A DNA stretch of 50,269 bases from CAZRIP01 sp964600165 (lineage in GTDB: Bacteria; Elusimicrobiota; Elusimicrobia; UBA1565; UBA9628), in the NCBI GenBank assembly GCA_964600165.1, contig CAZRIP010000012.1:1-50269 (forward strand). The letters are read 5' to 3'. A program made the translations under genes and the position numbers. The notes beneath the pieces are model-generated. The model made no database searches and was not told the DNA's origin. It saw only the letters and a program-made list of their open reading frames with translations. Positions within the stretch are counted from its first letter, which is position 1, and every line of letters starts with the position of its first letter. Below, piece after piece: positions 34,270-42,400 of the stretch.

Positions 34270-35099
34270 TTCGGCCGCGCGCCGCCGTCCGAGGCCACAT
34301 GCTCGCCCAGATCGGCGGCGACCCGGCGGCCTTCATCGATGAATTCGAAGAGCCCGCGGCAGATCGCCCCGGCGAGCTCCGGCGGCGGGCGCCGCTCCAC
34401 CGACACGGCGCCGGTCGGGTCGAAGTTGGGATAGCGGTCGGGAGTATATAGCGTAGGCTTCAGCCCGTAATCGCGGCCCGCGGCGGCGACGTTGACGATC
34501 CTGACTCCGCCGGGGGGATGGGCGTAGTCCTCGCCGCCGTGCGGATCGCAGCCGAGCGCTTCCGCCATGCCGTCGATATATCGGCGCCGATCGACGCCGA
34601 TGAGCTGCGCCAGCTCGAGCCCGTAGAAATCGGCGAGAGCCTCCTGCTTCCGGGCAGGAAGGTCCGTGTCGAACCCTCGCCGCTCTTCTTGCCAATGGCC
34701 GAGCTCGTGGGCGAGCGTGAAGATCATCATGTTCTTGCCGCAGGGAAAGTCGCCTCGATACTCCGCGACGCGAGACTTGCCGCGGAGGTATTGCGCGTTT
34801 CGCTGCGAGACGTCCCAAAACTCGAGAGTCGGGTCTCCCCAGCCGGAGTTCGCGGGCAGCGTCGACGACGCCTTCAACAGCTGCTTGAAGATTCCGCGCT
34901 CGACGAGCGCGTCGGCGCACTGCTCGGCGGTCCAGCCGTCGCGGCGCTTGGCCTGAAGGCAATCCTCGGCGGAGCGCGGCCAGCGCCGGAATTCCAGCTG
35001 GTGAGCTTGCTCCTTCGGCGTCAATGGCTCGGTGCTTACCCCGGCGCGGGCCGAGGCCGGAGCGGCCAGGATCGCCGCGATCAGGAATCGAAGCCTCAC
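34266..35099 (-). CDS. Exported zinc metallopeptidase (HELGH)
   Basis: A 277-residue protein from GTG 35099 with a signal peptide (RLRFLIAAILAAPASARA-GV). The zinc motif is TLAHELGHWQEE near residue 146, and a likely third ligand is in KQEALADFYGLELAQLIG about 22 residues later, the gluzincin arrangement. Several cysteines (DCLQAK, EQCADAL, FPCGKN, LGCDPH, AICRGL) may form disulfides. No known family was recognised around the motif; the substrate may be a surface or wall protein. The longer open frame upstream is not needed, since the GTG has a TATACT box six bases ahead. Confidence 0.75.
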   Translation of the reverse strand: MRLRFLIAAILAAPASARAGVSTEPLTPKEQAHQLEFRRWPRSAEDCLQAKRRDGWTAEQCADALVERGIFKQLLKASSTLPANSGWGDPTLEFWDVSQRNAQYLRGKSRVAEYRGDFPCGKNMMIFTLAHELGHWQEERRGFDTDLPARKQEALADFYGLELAQLIGVDRRRYIDGMAEALGCDPHGGEDYAHPPGGVRIVNVAAAGRDYGLKPTLYTPDRYPNFDPTGAVSVERRPPPELAGAICRGLFEFIDEGRRVAADLGEHVASDGGARPN

Positions 35100-35105
35100 G
35101 GCATC

Positions 35106-35111
35106 AGTATA
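35106..35111 (-). promoter_or_regulatory. -10 box of the metallopeptidase gene (leaderless)
   Basis: The minus strand reads TTATACT, with TATACT ending six bases before the GTG at 35099. Confidence 0.6.
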
Positions 35112-35180
35112 AGGCCTGTCGGCGCCGGGATCAAGGCGTCCCCTTAACATTTTCGATATGAGGCAGCCCGAAACTCCTGT

Positions 35181-35186
35181 TACGCT
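35181..35186 (+). promoter_or_regulatory. Extended -10 box of the coiled-coil/propeller gene
   Basis: TGTTACGCT is an extended -10 with TACGCT ending six bases before the GTG at 35193. The match to TATAAT is weak (TACGCT), but the TG and the spacing fit the other starts. Confidence 0.45.
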
Positions 35187-35192
35187 TGGCCC

Positions 35193-36956
35193 GTGGCGGA
35201 GTCACCCGAAGACTTGGGCAAGGAGATCGATCGGCTCTGGGCCAAGGTGGCCGCGTCGTCGGTCGAGTCGCACGAGGCGGCCGCGCCGCCGGCGTCGTCG
35301 GGCCCGGTCGCTCAAGAGGCGGCGTGGGAGGCCATGGCGCTGCTCAAGAAGCAGCACCGGCACGAGTCTCATTACTGGGCCGAGGTCCTCGAGGCCAAGG
35401 AGCGCGCCCTCGCCGCGCTGCGCGAGCGCCAGGCGTTGATGGAAGCCGAGCTGCGCAGCCTCCGGCAGCGCACGCAATCCGACGAGGCGCGCATCATCGG
35501 CGAGGGGCTCGAGGCCAAGTCGCGCGTCGAGGCCGCCTTCGCCGCGATCGAGCAGGAGAAGGCCCAGCACGACGAGGAGCAGAAGCGCCTGCGCGCGCTG
35601 CTCGAGGAAACGCGCCGGCGCTGGCACACCGAGGCCGAGTCGTGGCGGCTCGAGCGCGAGCAGGCCGACAAGCGCGCGCAAAAAGATTTGTCCGATCTCA
35701 AGGAGGTCCAGGGGCTCGCGTCCAGGCATCAGAAGGACGCCGCGGCCGCCTCGGACTCCTCGCGCAAGCACGAGCAGAGCCTTAAAGAGGCCAAAAACGC
35801 GCTCGAGAAGACCTTGTCCGAGCTGCTGCGCGAGCGGCAGATCCGCGACGCGTCCGAAAAGGAGCGGGACAAGGCGCTCAAGAAGGTCGACGAGGTGCAG
35901 AAGCACTTCGACGAGCTCTCGAAGATTTGGGAGGAGGAGCGCGCGCAGTGGCGCGAGTTGTGGGATCGCGAGCGCTCGACGTGGGAGACCCAGCGGCAGG
36001 AGTTCTCGTCGTGGGAGGAGAACCTGCGCAAGGAGCGCCTGGCGTGGCAGGGCGAGATGCAGTCCAAGGAGAAGGTCCAGCTCGAGCACGCCGACCAGCT
36101 CACGGAGACCCTGCGCCAATCCGCCGAGACCTCGACGCAGATCGCCGCGGCGATGCGCCAGGCCGATTACGACGAGCGCAAGGCGGCCGCGCTCATGCGG
36201 TCGAACCGCTCGAAGGCCGGACGCTGGCTCCTCGCGGCCGCGGCGGCGGCGCTGCTGCTGGCTCCCGTCGCGCGCTACGCGACGCGCTACCATTTCAAGC
36301 CCGTCTCCTCGGTCTCTCTCGAGCGCTCCGACGCGACGGGCCTGGCCTTCGACGGCGCGCTGCTGTGGGCCAGCCGGTGGGACGGCGCGCTCGAGGCGTT
36401 GGACCCCCGCGATCTCCGGACGATCCGGCAGGCCTCGCCCGACGTCCCTGCGCCGTATCGGCCCTCCGCTTTGGCTTTCGGGGGCCCGTTCCTTTGGACG
36501 CTCGACGCCGCGCAGGCGCGGCTCGTGCGCCACAAGGCGGGGTCTCCCGGAGACGTCCTCGCCGTCCGCCCGACTCCCGGGCCGGCTCCGACGGCGCTGG
36601 CTTATGACGGCGAGTCGCTCTGGTCCTTCGACGCGGCGAACAAGGCCCTCTACAGGCACTCCGCCGACGAGGCGAGCTACAAGGCGATCCCCATGGACGT
36701 CGACGCCGTCGTGACCTCGATGGCGTGGATCGGCGGAGAGCTCTGGGCCTACGACGCGAAGAGCCGCGATCTTCTCGTCTTCTCCTATAATGACGAGCGC
36801 CTGAGCCTGCGCGGCCGCTACGCGCTGGGCGAGCCGATCGTCGGGCTGCTGGGCCTGAAGGTCAACGCGGCCGGCAAGACCCGCCGGCAGCTGTGGGTTC
36901 TGGCCGGTCCGAAAGCCGAGAGAACGGGCTTCGCGCTGATCCGCTACGAGTACTAG
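35193..36956 (+). CDS. Membrane protein with cytoplasmic coiled coil and periplasmic propeller-like domain
   Basis: A 587-residue protein without a signal peptide. Residues about 45-335 are highly charged, Glu/Lys/Arg/Gln-rich with heptads (KEQKRLRALLEETRRR type), a long coiled coil that would lie in the cytoplasm. One membrane helix follows at about 344-362 (GRWLLAAAAAALLLAPVARY). The C-terminal 220 residues repeat a beta motif of about 40-45 residues with Trp in the same place (ALLWASRWDGALEALD, PFLWTLDAAQARLV, ESLWSFDAANKAL, GELWAYDAKSRDLL), like a YVTN/NHL-type propeller outside the membrane. It could link an external sensor or binding domain to an internal rod. No named family recognised. 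Confidence 0.78.
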   Translation: MAESPEDLGKEIDRLWAKVAASSVESHEAAAPPASSGPVAQEAAWEAMALLKKQHRHESHYWAEVLEAKERALAALRERQALMEAELRSLRQRTQSDEARIIGEGLEAKSRVEAAFAAIEQEKAQHDEEQKRLRALLEETRRRWHTEAESWRLEREQADKRAQKDLSDLKEVQGLASRHQKDAAAASDSSRKHEQSLKEAKNALEKTLSELLRERQIRDASEKERDKALKKVDEVQKHFDELSKIWEEERAQWRELWDRERSTWETQRQEFSSWEENLRKERLAWQGEMQSKEKVQLEHADQLTETLRQSAETSTQIAAAMRQADYDERKAAALMRSNRSKAGRWLLAAAAAALLLAPVARYATRYHFKPVSSVSLERSDATGLAFDGALLWASRWDGALEALDPRDLRTIRQASPDVPAPYRPSALAFGGPFLWTLDAAQARLVRHKAGSPGDVLAVRPTPGPAPTALAYDGESLWSFDAANKALYRHSADEASYKAIPMDVDAVVTSMAWIGGELWAYDAKSRDLLVFSYNDERLSLRGRYALGEPIVGLLGLKVNAAGKTRRQLWVLAGPKAERTGFALIRYEY

Positions 36957-37051
36957 CTTCACAAAGTTTTAATAAGTCGTTAATAGACTCGCAACGGATT
37001 GGGGCTAGACTGATCGGGCGTGACGATCTTGCGACAACGGCATTGACACCG

Positions 37052-40000
37052 ATGGTTCGACAACGGCGACGTTTCGGCGCGCGCGCTCTCCTCCTGTGCT
37101 TGGCGGGGGCCGCGCTGCTTCCGCTCCTGCCCGCGCGGGCGGGTGCGGTGCAGATCTTCATCGGCAACGCTTTCGTCCACCGCAAGAACGGCAACTGCTA
37201 CAGCGAGCTCGTCGACAACGGCACCGTCCGCTTCCGCTGCCCGCCGCTGCCGACCGACTTCACCTGCGGCAGCGCCCCGAGCGATCCTTCGGTCTGCACG
37301 GCGGGCTGCCCGGGAAACTGCGGCTGCGGCGGCGGCTCGTACGGCTGCGGCAGCGGGACCCCGAGCCTCAACCCCAACGGCACGCCGAGCTTCGGCGGAG
37401 TGCTGCCGATCACCGACTCGAACGGCGGCCCGTTCGGGAACATCTCCAACGACGCGCACATCGAGTTCGACCAGTTCGGCGACTCCGGGCTGACCGGCGG
37501 CGCCGGCTCGTACGGCTCCGGACACTGCGACGCGACGCTCGGCGGCAGTCCGGGAACGACCATCCCGATGGGCGACACGTCCAACAACATCTGCAACAAC
37601 TCGGTCTTCTTGTGCGCCGCCATCGGCTACGGCAACACCGACAGCGGCTCCCAGACCAACGACGTCAACGTCGACGAGATGAGCTTCGAGATCTTCAAGT
37701 ACCAGGACGGCACCAACCCGCTCGATCCCGCGACGCCGATTCTTCGCACGTTCTTCATCGACGAGCCCGGCGTTCTCGCGGGCAACTGCACCAGCGACGC
37801 GGCCGGCCAGGAAGTTTACAACCCCGAGTGCCCCTCGGACAACTCCGGCCCCACGCCGCCGTGCGACGCCAACCACAAGTTCCTCTGTCCCGGCCCCCTC
37901 GGGCCGTTCTGCGTGCTGTGGGACGGCGCGGTCAACATCCAGGGCGCGTTCGGCAAGTCCAACGGCCAATTCGGCTTCCGCGCCAACGCGAAGACCAACC
38001 AGACCGGCCAAAGCGGCAACATCCAGATCACGGCCCAGCGCGCCTACCCGTCGGGCTCGACGCGCGACGCTGAGCAAAGCGGGTTCGCCTGCACCCCGGC
38101 CGACCCGCACGGCTGCATCGTGCCGCAGATGCCGATCACGATCGACGTCACGAACGTGCACGTGGTCCGCTCCTCGCCTACGCTCGTCGGCACGATCACG
38201 CCCGAGCCGTCGGAGCCTTACAACCTGACCTATCGCCTCTCGAAGGACGCGACGATGTTCATCACGATCACCGATTCCGTAGAGTGCCAGTCCGGATCGT
38301 GCAACGGCACCTTCCCGGTCCGGCGAACGATCCTCAACGGCATCGCGCGCGTGGGAGAGGGCGTGCCCAACGGCTCGCTGTTGAACGGCGACTCGTGGAA
38401 CGGCCGGGCCGATAACGGCGATCTGCTGCCGCCCGGCATCTACCTCGCCAATTTCCAGGCGTACGCCTCCGACGTCTTCGGCGCGGACCTGTCCGCGGCC
38501 ACGACGATCCAACTCGGCCTCGATCCGCTGCAGATCACCGACATCCGCGTCACGCCCTTGCTGGCCGGGGCGACGTCGCTCGGCGTCCTCAGCTACGTGC
38601 TGACCGAGCCGGCGACCGTCTACATCGACATCTATCCGCCCGGCACCCAGTTCTGCAACATCGCGGGGAACGTCAACAATCAGATCGGCGATCTGCCGCT
38701 CGACGCGATCAACAACCCTCTGGACTTGCCCAAGGACTTCCAGCCGACGACGGGCTCTTGCCCTTCCGCCGGCGTGCCTCTGGCGGTGACGCCGGTCAAG
38801 CGCATCGTCACGCAGCAGACCTCGCGCGTGCCGGTCATCAGCTTCTGGGACGGCCGCGACCAGTCGGGCAATCTCCTCGGCGACGGCGACTACGTCTTCA
38901 TGATCTACGCCGCGCTTCCCTCGCAGAACGGCTACGCCTTCCGCTCCACGGTGGCGCCCTTCGCGACCAACGACAAGCGCATCTGGACCTCGCAGGTCAA
39001 AAGCAACTTCCTGACGATCTCGCGGGGCTTGCCGGGGTTGAGCCAGGTCACGCCGACGAGCTCGGTGATCGGCTCGAGCCCTCCCGTCGCGGGCTTGAAC
39101 CCCTTCATCTTCCGGTACTCGCTCGCGCAAGACTCGATCGTCAACATGAAGATCTTCGACGCGACGGGCGCGAACGTGATCCGCACGATCGTCAGCTCGG
39201 AGACCCGGCCGGGGCAGTTCCCGATCTCGGAGCGCTGGGATCCGGCCACCGACGACGCGGGGTTTCTCGTCTCCTCGGGCGTTTACATGGTCCAGCTGAC
39301 CGCCACCGATCCGACGTTCCCGGCGAAGGTCTCGACGACGACCGCTTTATTCCCGGTCGATCTTTTCCGCATCACGGACGTGTCGGCCCAGCCGCTTCTT
39401 TCGAGCGCTTCGGATTTCGTCGCGATCAGCTACCAGCTCTCGCAAACGATGCTCGTCTCGCTCAACATCTATCCCCCGGGCACGATCGTGCAGAACGCCA
39501 CGGCCGCGACTTGGCCGCCGTGTCCGAATATTTTCCCGGGCGGCGGCGGCTGCCCGCAGATCATCACGCCGAGCGGCGGGCCGGCGCAGCCGGTCGTCAA
39601 TATCAAGGGCATGCGCACGGGCCGGGTCAGGATCACGGAAAATTGGGACGGCCGCGATCAAAACGGCCTGCTCGTTCCCGACGGCGAGTACCCGTTCGTG
39701 ATCATCGGCCAATCGACCGGTCCCGTGATCCCGGGCAACAGCCCGCCGTTCGCCGTCGACCGCGTCGTGGGCTCGGTGTCGATCCAACGCGGACAGATCG
39801 TCTTCCCGAGCTATCAGGTCAATCCCGACATCCCGACGCTTTTCAACTCGAGCAACACGATCGCGCTGCATCCGTTCACGATCAATTACTCCCTGACCCG
39901 GCAGTCGTCGGTGACGATCCAGATCCTCAATACGGCGATCCCGCCCCAAGTCGTGCGCAATCTCGTCATCGGCCAGGTGCGGCAGAGCGGCTTGCTGCTC

Positions 40001-40855
40001 ACCGACGTCTGGGACGGCCGCGACGACAACGGCAACTTCCCGCCCCAGGGCTTCTACATCGTGCGCGCCGTCGCCACGGACCTGGCCGCCCAGCTGTCGA
40101 GCGGCTCGACCGCTCAGGTCACGATCGCCTACGATCCGCTGCGCATCTACGACCTCGCCGTCGTCCCGCTCAATCACGATTCAGGGCAGGCGCAGATCCT
40201 CTATCAAGTCTCCGAGCCGATGACGACGTCGATCAAGGTCTTCGCCCCAGGTACGTCTTTCGATCTCGCGGGAAATCCTTCGCCGCCGGAGAACGTCTCG
40301 CTGATAAAACGCATCATCGGGCATCACGCCGCGCGCCAACAGATCATCGACACTTGGGACGGGACCAACCTGCAGCTCGCGCTCGTCCCGGACGGTACCT
40401 ATAAATTCAGGATCGTCGGGTCGACGGACACCAAGGCGATCGAGACCATCACCGGCAACGTGCTCAACCCGGCCGCGCTGGCCGAGGACCGGCTCGTCGA
40501 CGAGATCCCCGTGACGTTGGGCGCGTCGCAGGACCCCGAGGGCGATTTCGAGCGCAACACCTTCGCGTATCCGAATCCGGTCAACGGTCCGCAGGCGACC
40601 TTCGAGGTCTACATGCCGTTCCAAGGGCTCCTGAAGATGCGCATCTACAACCTCGCCGGCCAGCTCGTGCTCGAAAACGACTTCGGCGAGCAGCCGCCGA
40701 GCACGAACGCCGGGCCCTTCACCTGGGTTTGGAACAAGACCAACGCCGCCGGACGCATCGTGGGTCGTGGGATCTACTACGCCGTGGTCCGCGTCGAGGC
40801 GACGCTCGGCGGCAAGCAGGTTTTCCAGAGCGTCAAGAAGCTCCTGGTGCCATGA
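37052..40855 (+). CDS. Giant secreted surface protein with seven FlgD-like WDGR modules
   Basis: A 1267-residue protein with a basic signal peptide (VRQRRRFGARALLLCLAGAALL, cut near ARA-GA). Residues about 48-105 are Cys/Gly-rich. Residues about 110-380 are an Asn/Gly-rich beta region. After about residue 390 come FlgD-like Ig modules, each with a WDGR(D)xxG turn followed by a xPxGxY strand, near residues 447, 596, 726, 863, 985, 1099 and 1226. The last module starts with FAYPNPVNGP, the pattern of C-terminal sorting or FlgD-like domains of proteins exported with PorV. The next gene is a PorV-like protein overlapping by ATGA. ATG 37052 is chosen from the signal peptide; a TAGACT at 37006-37011 may be the promoter. 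Confidence 0.82.
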   Translation: MVRQRRRFGARALLLCLAGAALLPLLPARAGAVQIFIGNAFVHRKNGNCYSELVDNGTVRFRCPPLPTDFTCGSAPSDPSVCTAGCPGNCGCGGGSYGCGSGTPSLNPNGTPSFGGVLPITDSNGGPFGNISNDAHIEFDQFGDSGLTGGAGSYGSGHCDATLGGSPGTTIPMGDTSNNICNNSVFLCAAIGYGNTDSGSQTNDVNVDEMSFEIFKYQDGTNPLDPATPILRTFFIDEPGVLAGNCTSDAAGQEVYNPECPSDNSGPTPPCDANHKFLCPGPLGPFCVLWDGAVNIQGAFGKSNGQFGFRANAKTNQTGQSGNIQITAQRAYPSGSTRDAEQSGFACTPADPHGCIVPQMPITIDVTNVHVVRSSPTLVGTITPEPSEPYNLTYRLSKDATMFITITDSVECQSGSCNGTFPVRRTILNGIARVGEGVPNGSLLNGDSWNGRADNGDLLPPGIYLANFQAYASDVFGADLSAATTIQLGLDPLQITDIRVTPLLAGATSLGVLSYVLTEPATVYIDIYPPGTQFCNIAGNVNNQIGDLPLDAINNPLDLPKDFQPTTGSCPSAGVPLAVTPVKRIVTQQTSRVPVISFWDGRDQSGNLLGDGDYVFMIYAALPSQNGYAFRSTVAPFATNDKRIWTSQVKSNFLTISRGLPGLSQVTPTSSVIGSSPPVAGLNPFIFRYSLAQDSIVNMKIFDATGANVIRTIVSSETRPGQFPISERWDPATDDAGFLVSSGVYMVQLTATDPTFPAKVSTTTALFPVDLFRITDVSAQPLLSSASDFVAISYQLSQTMLVSLNIYPPGTIVQNATAATWPPCPNIFPGGGGCPQIITPSGGPAQPVVNIKGMRTGRVRITENWDGRDQNGLLVPDGEYPFVIIGQSTGPVIPGNSPPFAVDRVVGSVSIQRGQIVFPSYQVNPDIPTLFNSSNTIALHPFTINYSLTRQSSVTIQILNTAIPPQVVRNLVIGQVRQSGLLLTDVWDGRDDNGNFPPQGFYIVRAVATDLAAQLSSGSTAQVTIAYDPLRIYDLAVVPLNHDSGQAQILYQVSEPMTTSIKVFAPGTSFDLAGNPSPPENVSLIKRIIGHHAARQQIIDTWDGTNLQLALVPDGTYKFRIVGSTDTKAIETITGNVLNPAALAEDRLVDEIPVTLGASQDPEGDFERNTFAYPNPVNGPQATFEVYMPFQGLLKMRIYNLAGQLVLENDFGEQPPSTNAGPFTWVWNKTNAAGRIVGRGIYYAVVRVEATLGGKQVFQSVKKLLVP

Positions 40856-41829
40856 AAAGAACAGCGCTCAGCGCGACGCTGGCGTTGCTGCTGACCGCCC
40901 TCGCGGGCGCGCCGGCCCGGGCCATCGATCCCGCGGCGGGGACGGCCGGCGGGTCCTTCCTCAAGCTCAATCAAGGCTCGGCGCGCGCGATGGCGCTGGG
41001 CGAGTCCTTCGTCGCGCTCGCGGAAGGCTCCGATTCCCTGATCTGGAACCCGGCCGGCTTGGGCGTGACGCAGCAAAGGGAGCTCGTCTACTCTTATCTT
41101 CGCTACGTGCAGGACCTCAGCGCGCCTCTCTACATGGCTTACGCCCATCCGATGGGCCGCACCGTCTGGGGCGCGAACATCTCCTACATGACGGACTCCG
41201 GCTTCGACGTGCGCGACGCCAACGGCGTGCCGCAGCCGGATACAAACATCCAAGTCCACGACGGCTTCGGCACGATCGCGATCGCGCGCTCCTTTTGGTA
41301 CGAGAAGCTGTTCTTGGGCGGCGGGCTCCGCGAGATCCACGAGGACAACGGCGGCAACCTCCACGACACGATGGTCGGTGATTTCGGCGTCCTCATCAAG
41401 CCGAACAACGTCCTCTCCCTCGGGTTCGCGGTCCAGAACTTCGGCACGAACGTCGCCAACGCGGCGGCGGTCACGCGCGGCGGCGCCGGCTTCAAGCTCG
41501 GCGACTTCGTCAACCTCGGGCTCGAGGTCAATAAGGCGCAGGACACGGGGGCCAAGTTCGGCGTCGGAGCCGAGTTTCTCGTTCCCGAGGAATATCTCGA
41601 GCTCGGCCAGTTGACGTTTCGCGTCGGCTATTTCAACTCGGACAACCTCGGCCAGAGCTTCAGCGATACGCTCAAGTCCCTGCACTTGGACCGCACGAGC
41701 GGGATGTCGTTCGGCTTCGGTCTCTACACCTCGCAGGCCTTCGGCTACGGCCTGGGCTTGGATTACGCCATGGTGCCTTTCGGGGCGCTGGGCACGGTGG
41801 ATCAGATATCGCTCAAGGTGAAGTTTTAA
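40852..41829 (+). CDS. PorV/UPF0164-like outer-membrane barrel protein
   Basis: A 325-residue protein with a signal peptide (KRTALSATLALLLTALAGAPARA-ID). The N-terminal signature GGSFLKLNQGSARAMALGE, then GSDSLIWNPAGLG, is typical of PorV/PorQ/UPF0164 members of the FadL superfamily. Strand-like segments follow (NISYMTDSGFDVRDA, LGFAVQNFGTNVANAA, LTFRVGYFNSDNLG) and the protein ends in ISLKVKF with a C-terminal Phe. In Bacteroidota PorV carries type IX cargo to the sortase at the surface. Here it is translationally coupled to a protein with a matching kind of C-terminal module. No other type IX gene is visible. Confidence 0.85.
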   Translation: MKRTALSATLALLLTALAGAPARAIDPAAGTAGGSFLKLNQGSARAMALGESFVALAEGSDSLIWNPAGLGVTQQRELVYSYLRYVQDLSAPLYMAYAHPMGRTVWGANISYMTDSGFDVRDANGVPQPDTNIQVHDGFGTIAIARSFWYEKLFLGGGLREIHEDNGGNLHDTMVGDFGVLIKPNNVLSLGFAVQNFGTNVANAAAVTRGGAGFKLGDFVNLGLEVNKAQDTGAKFGVGAEFLVPEEYLELGQLTFRVGYFNSDNLGQSFSDTLKSLHLDRTSGMSFGFGLYTSQAFGYGLGLDYAMVPFGALGTVDQISLKVKF

Positions 41830-41851
41830 CATTAATTTTATGAACCGCGTC

Positions 41852-41880
41852 TTGACAATGCCGGAGGCCGCTGTTACACT
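41852..41880 (+). promoter_or_regulatory. Promoter of the Tad-like pilus operon
   Basis: TTGACA (41852-41857), a 17-bp spacer and an extended -10 TGTTACACT (TACACT at 41875-41880) form the best full promoter in the window. Transcription should begin near 41887, 23 bases before the first pilin gene. Confidence 0.8.
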
Positions 41881-41909
41881 GAGGCCGAAGGGCCGTCATA
41901 TATTAAGGA

Positions 41910-42080
41910 ATGACACCGATCTCGATTTGGAAGCGGCGGCAGGGGCAGACCACCATCGAGTATTTGCTGACGACGGTGACGCTCGTCACGGTCTTCGCCG
42001 GGATGTACGGCTTCTTGCAGAGCTCCCTGAAGGACGAGTTCAAGGCCGCGGCCCGGGTGATTTTGAAGTCTTACTATTAG
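41910..42080 (+). CDS. Flp-like prepilin 1 (56 residues)
   Basis: A 56-residue prepilin: a short basic leader (MTPISIWKRRQG), the processing motif G-QTTIEYLL with Glu at +5 and Tyr at +6 after the predicted cut, a hydrophobic helix (LLTTVTLVTVFAGMYGFL) and a short polar tail ending KSYY. It would be cut by a prepilin peptidase and assembled as a major or minor subunit. AAGGA directly abuts the ATG, closer than a normal ribosome binding site. The gene is 18 bp before the second prepilin. Confidence 0.82.
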   Translation: MTPISIWKRRQGQTTIEYLLTTVTLVTVFAGMYGFLQSSLKDEFKAAARVILKSYY

Positions 42081-42098
42081 CTCAAGGAGAGAGAGAGA

Positions 42099-42299
42099 AT
42101 GACGAGAATCGCAAAAGCGCGCGCGTGGCTGAGGAGGGAGAGAGGTCAGAATACGGTCGAATATCTGCTCATGCTCTCGGTCGTCGTCGGCGTCGTGCTC
42201 GCCGCGGGCATGCTGCTCAAGAAGTTCATGCCTGGACTTTTTGGCCAGATACAGCAGATGATCTCGGGCGCGGCGGGCAGCTTGGGCTCCGGCAGCTAA
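42099..42299 (+). CDS. Flp-like prepilin 2 (66 residues)
   Basis: A 66-residue prepilin with leader MTRIAKARAWLRRERG, the cut site G-QNTVEYLLML (Glu +5, Tyr +6), a hydrophobic helix and a Gly/Ser-rich tail (GAAGSLGSGS). It has a strong AAGGAG ribosome binding site and is therefore the likely major pilin. A stable hairpin follows directly downstream. Confidence 0.88.
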   Translation: MTRIAKARAWLRRERGQNTVEYLLMLSVVVGVVLAAGMLLKKFMPGLFGQIQQMISGAAGSLGSGS

Positions 42300-42333
42300 C
42301 CGGCCTCAAGCTCCTCGTCGTCGGTCCGATCAT

Positions 42334-42379
42334 CCCGCTCCTGGTCCTCGTGCGTCGTCGGCACGAGGGCCAGGACGGG
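42334..42379 (+). promoter_or_regulatory. Stable hairpin between pilin and tadE-like genes
   Basis: A 14-bp stem (42340-42353 with 42361-42374, one G-U pair) has a 7-base loop. Four further outer pairs (CCCG 42334-42337 with CGGG 42376-42379) lie beyond a small bulge. No U-tract follows, so it is not a classical terminator. It could stabilise the pilin mRNA 3' end or mark a processing site that lowers expression of the assembly genes. Confidence 0.7.
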
Positions 42380-42400
42380 GGACGGAAGCGGAGGTGCGGC

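Noticed and set aside
35202..36962. Antisense open frame of 586 codons, Leu-rich
   Set aside because: It is the reverse reading of a Glu-rich coiled coil; the plus-strand gene has a start context, a membrane helix and propeller repeats.
36957..37051. Search for an RNA gene or riboswitch before the giant surface gene
   Set aside because: The 95-bp AT-richer gap shows only weak promoter-like boxes (TAGACT) and no stable conserved fold.
36980..39130. Antisense open frame of 716 codons opposite the giant surface protein
   Set aside because: Composition is typical of a shadow (Val/Arg/Asp/Gly) and no start context or motif supports it.
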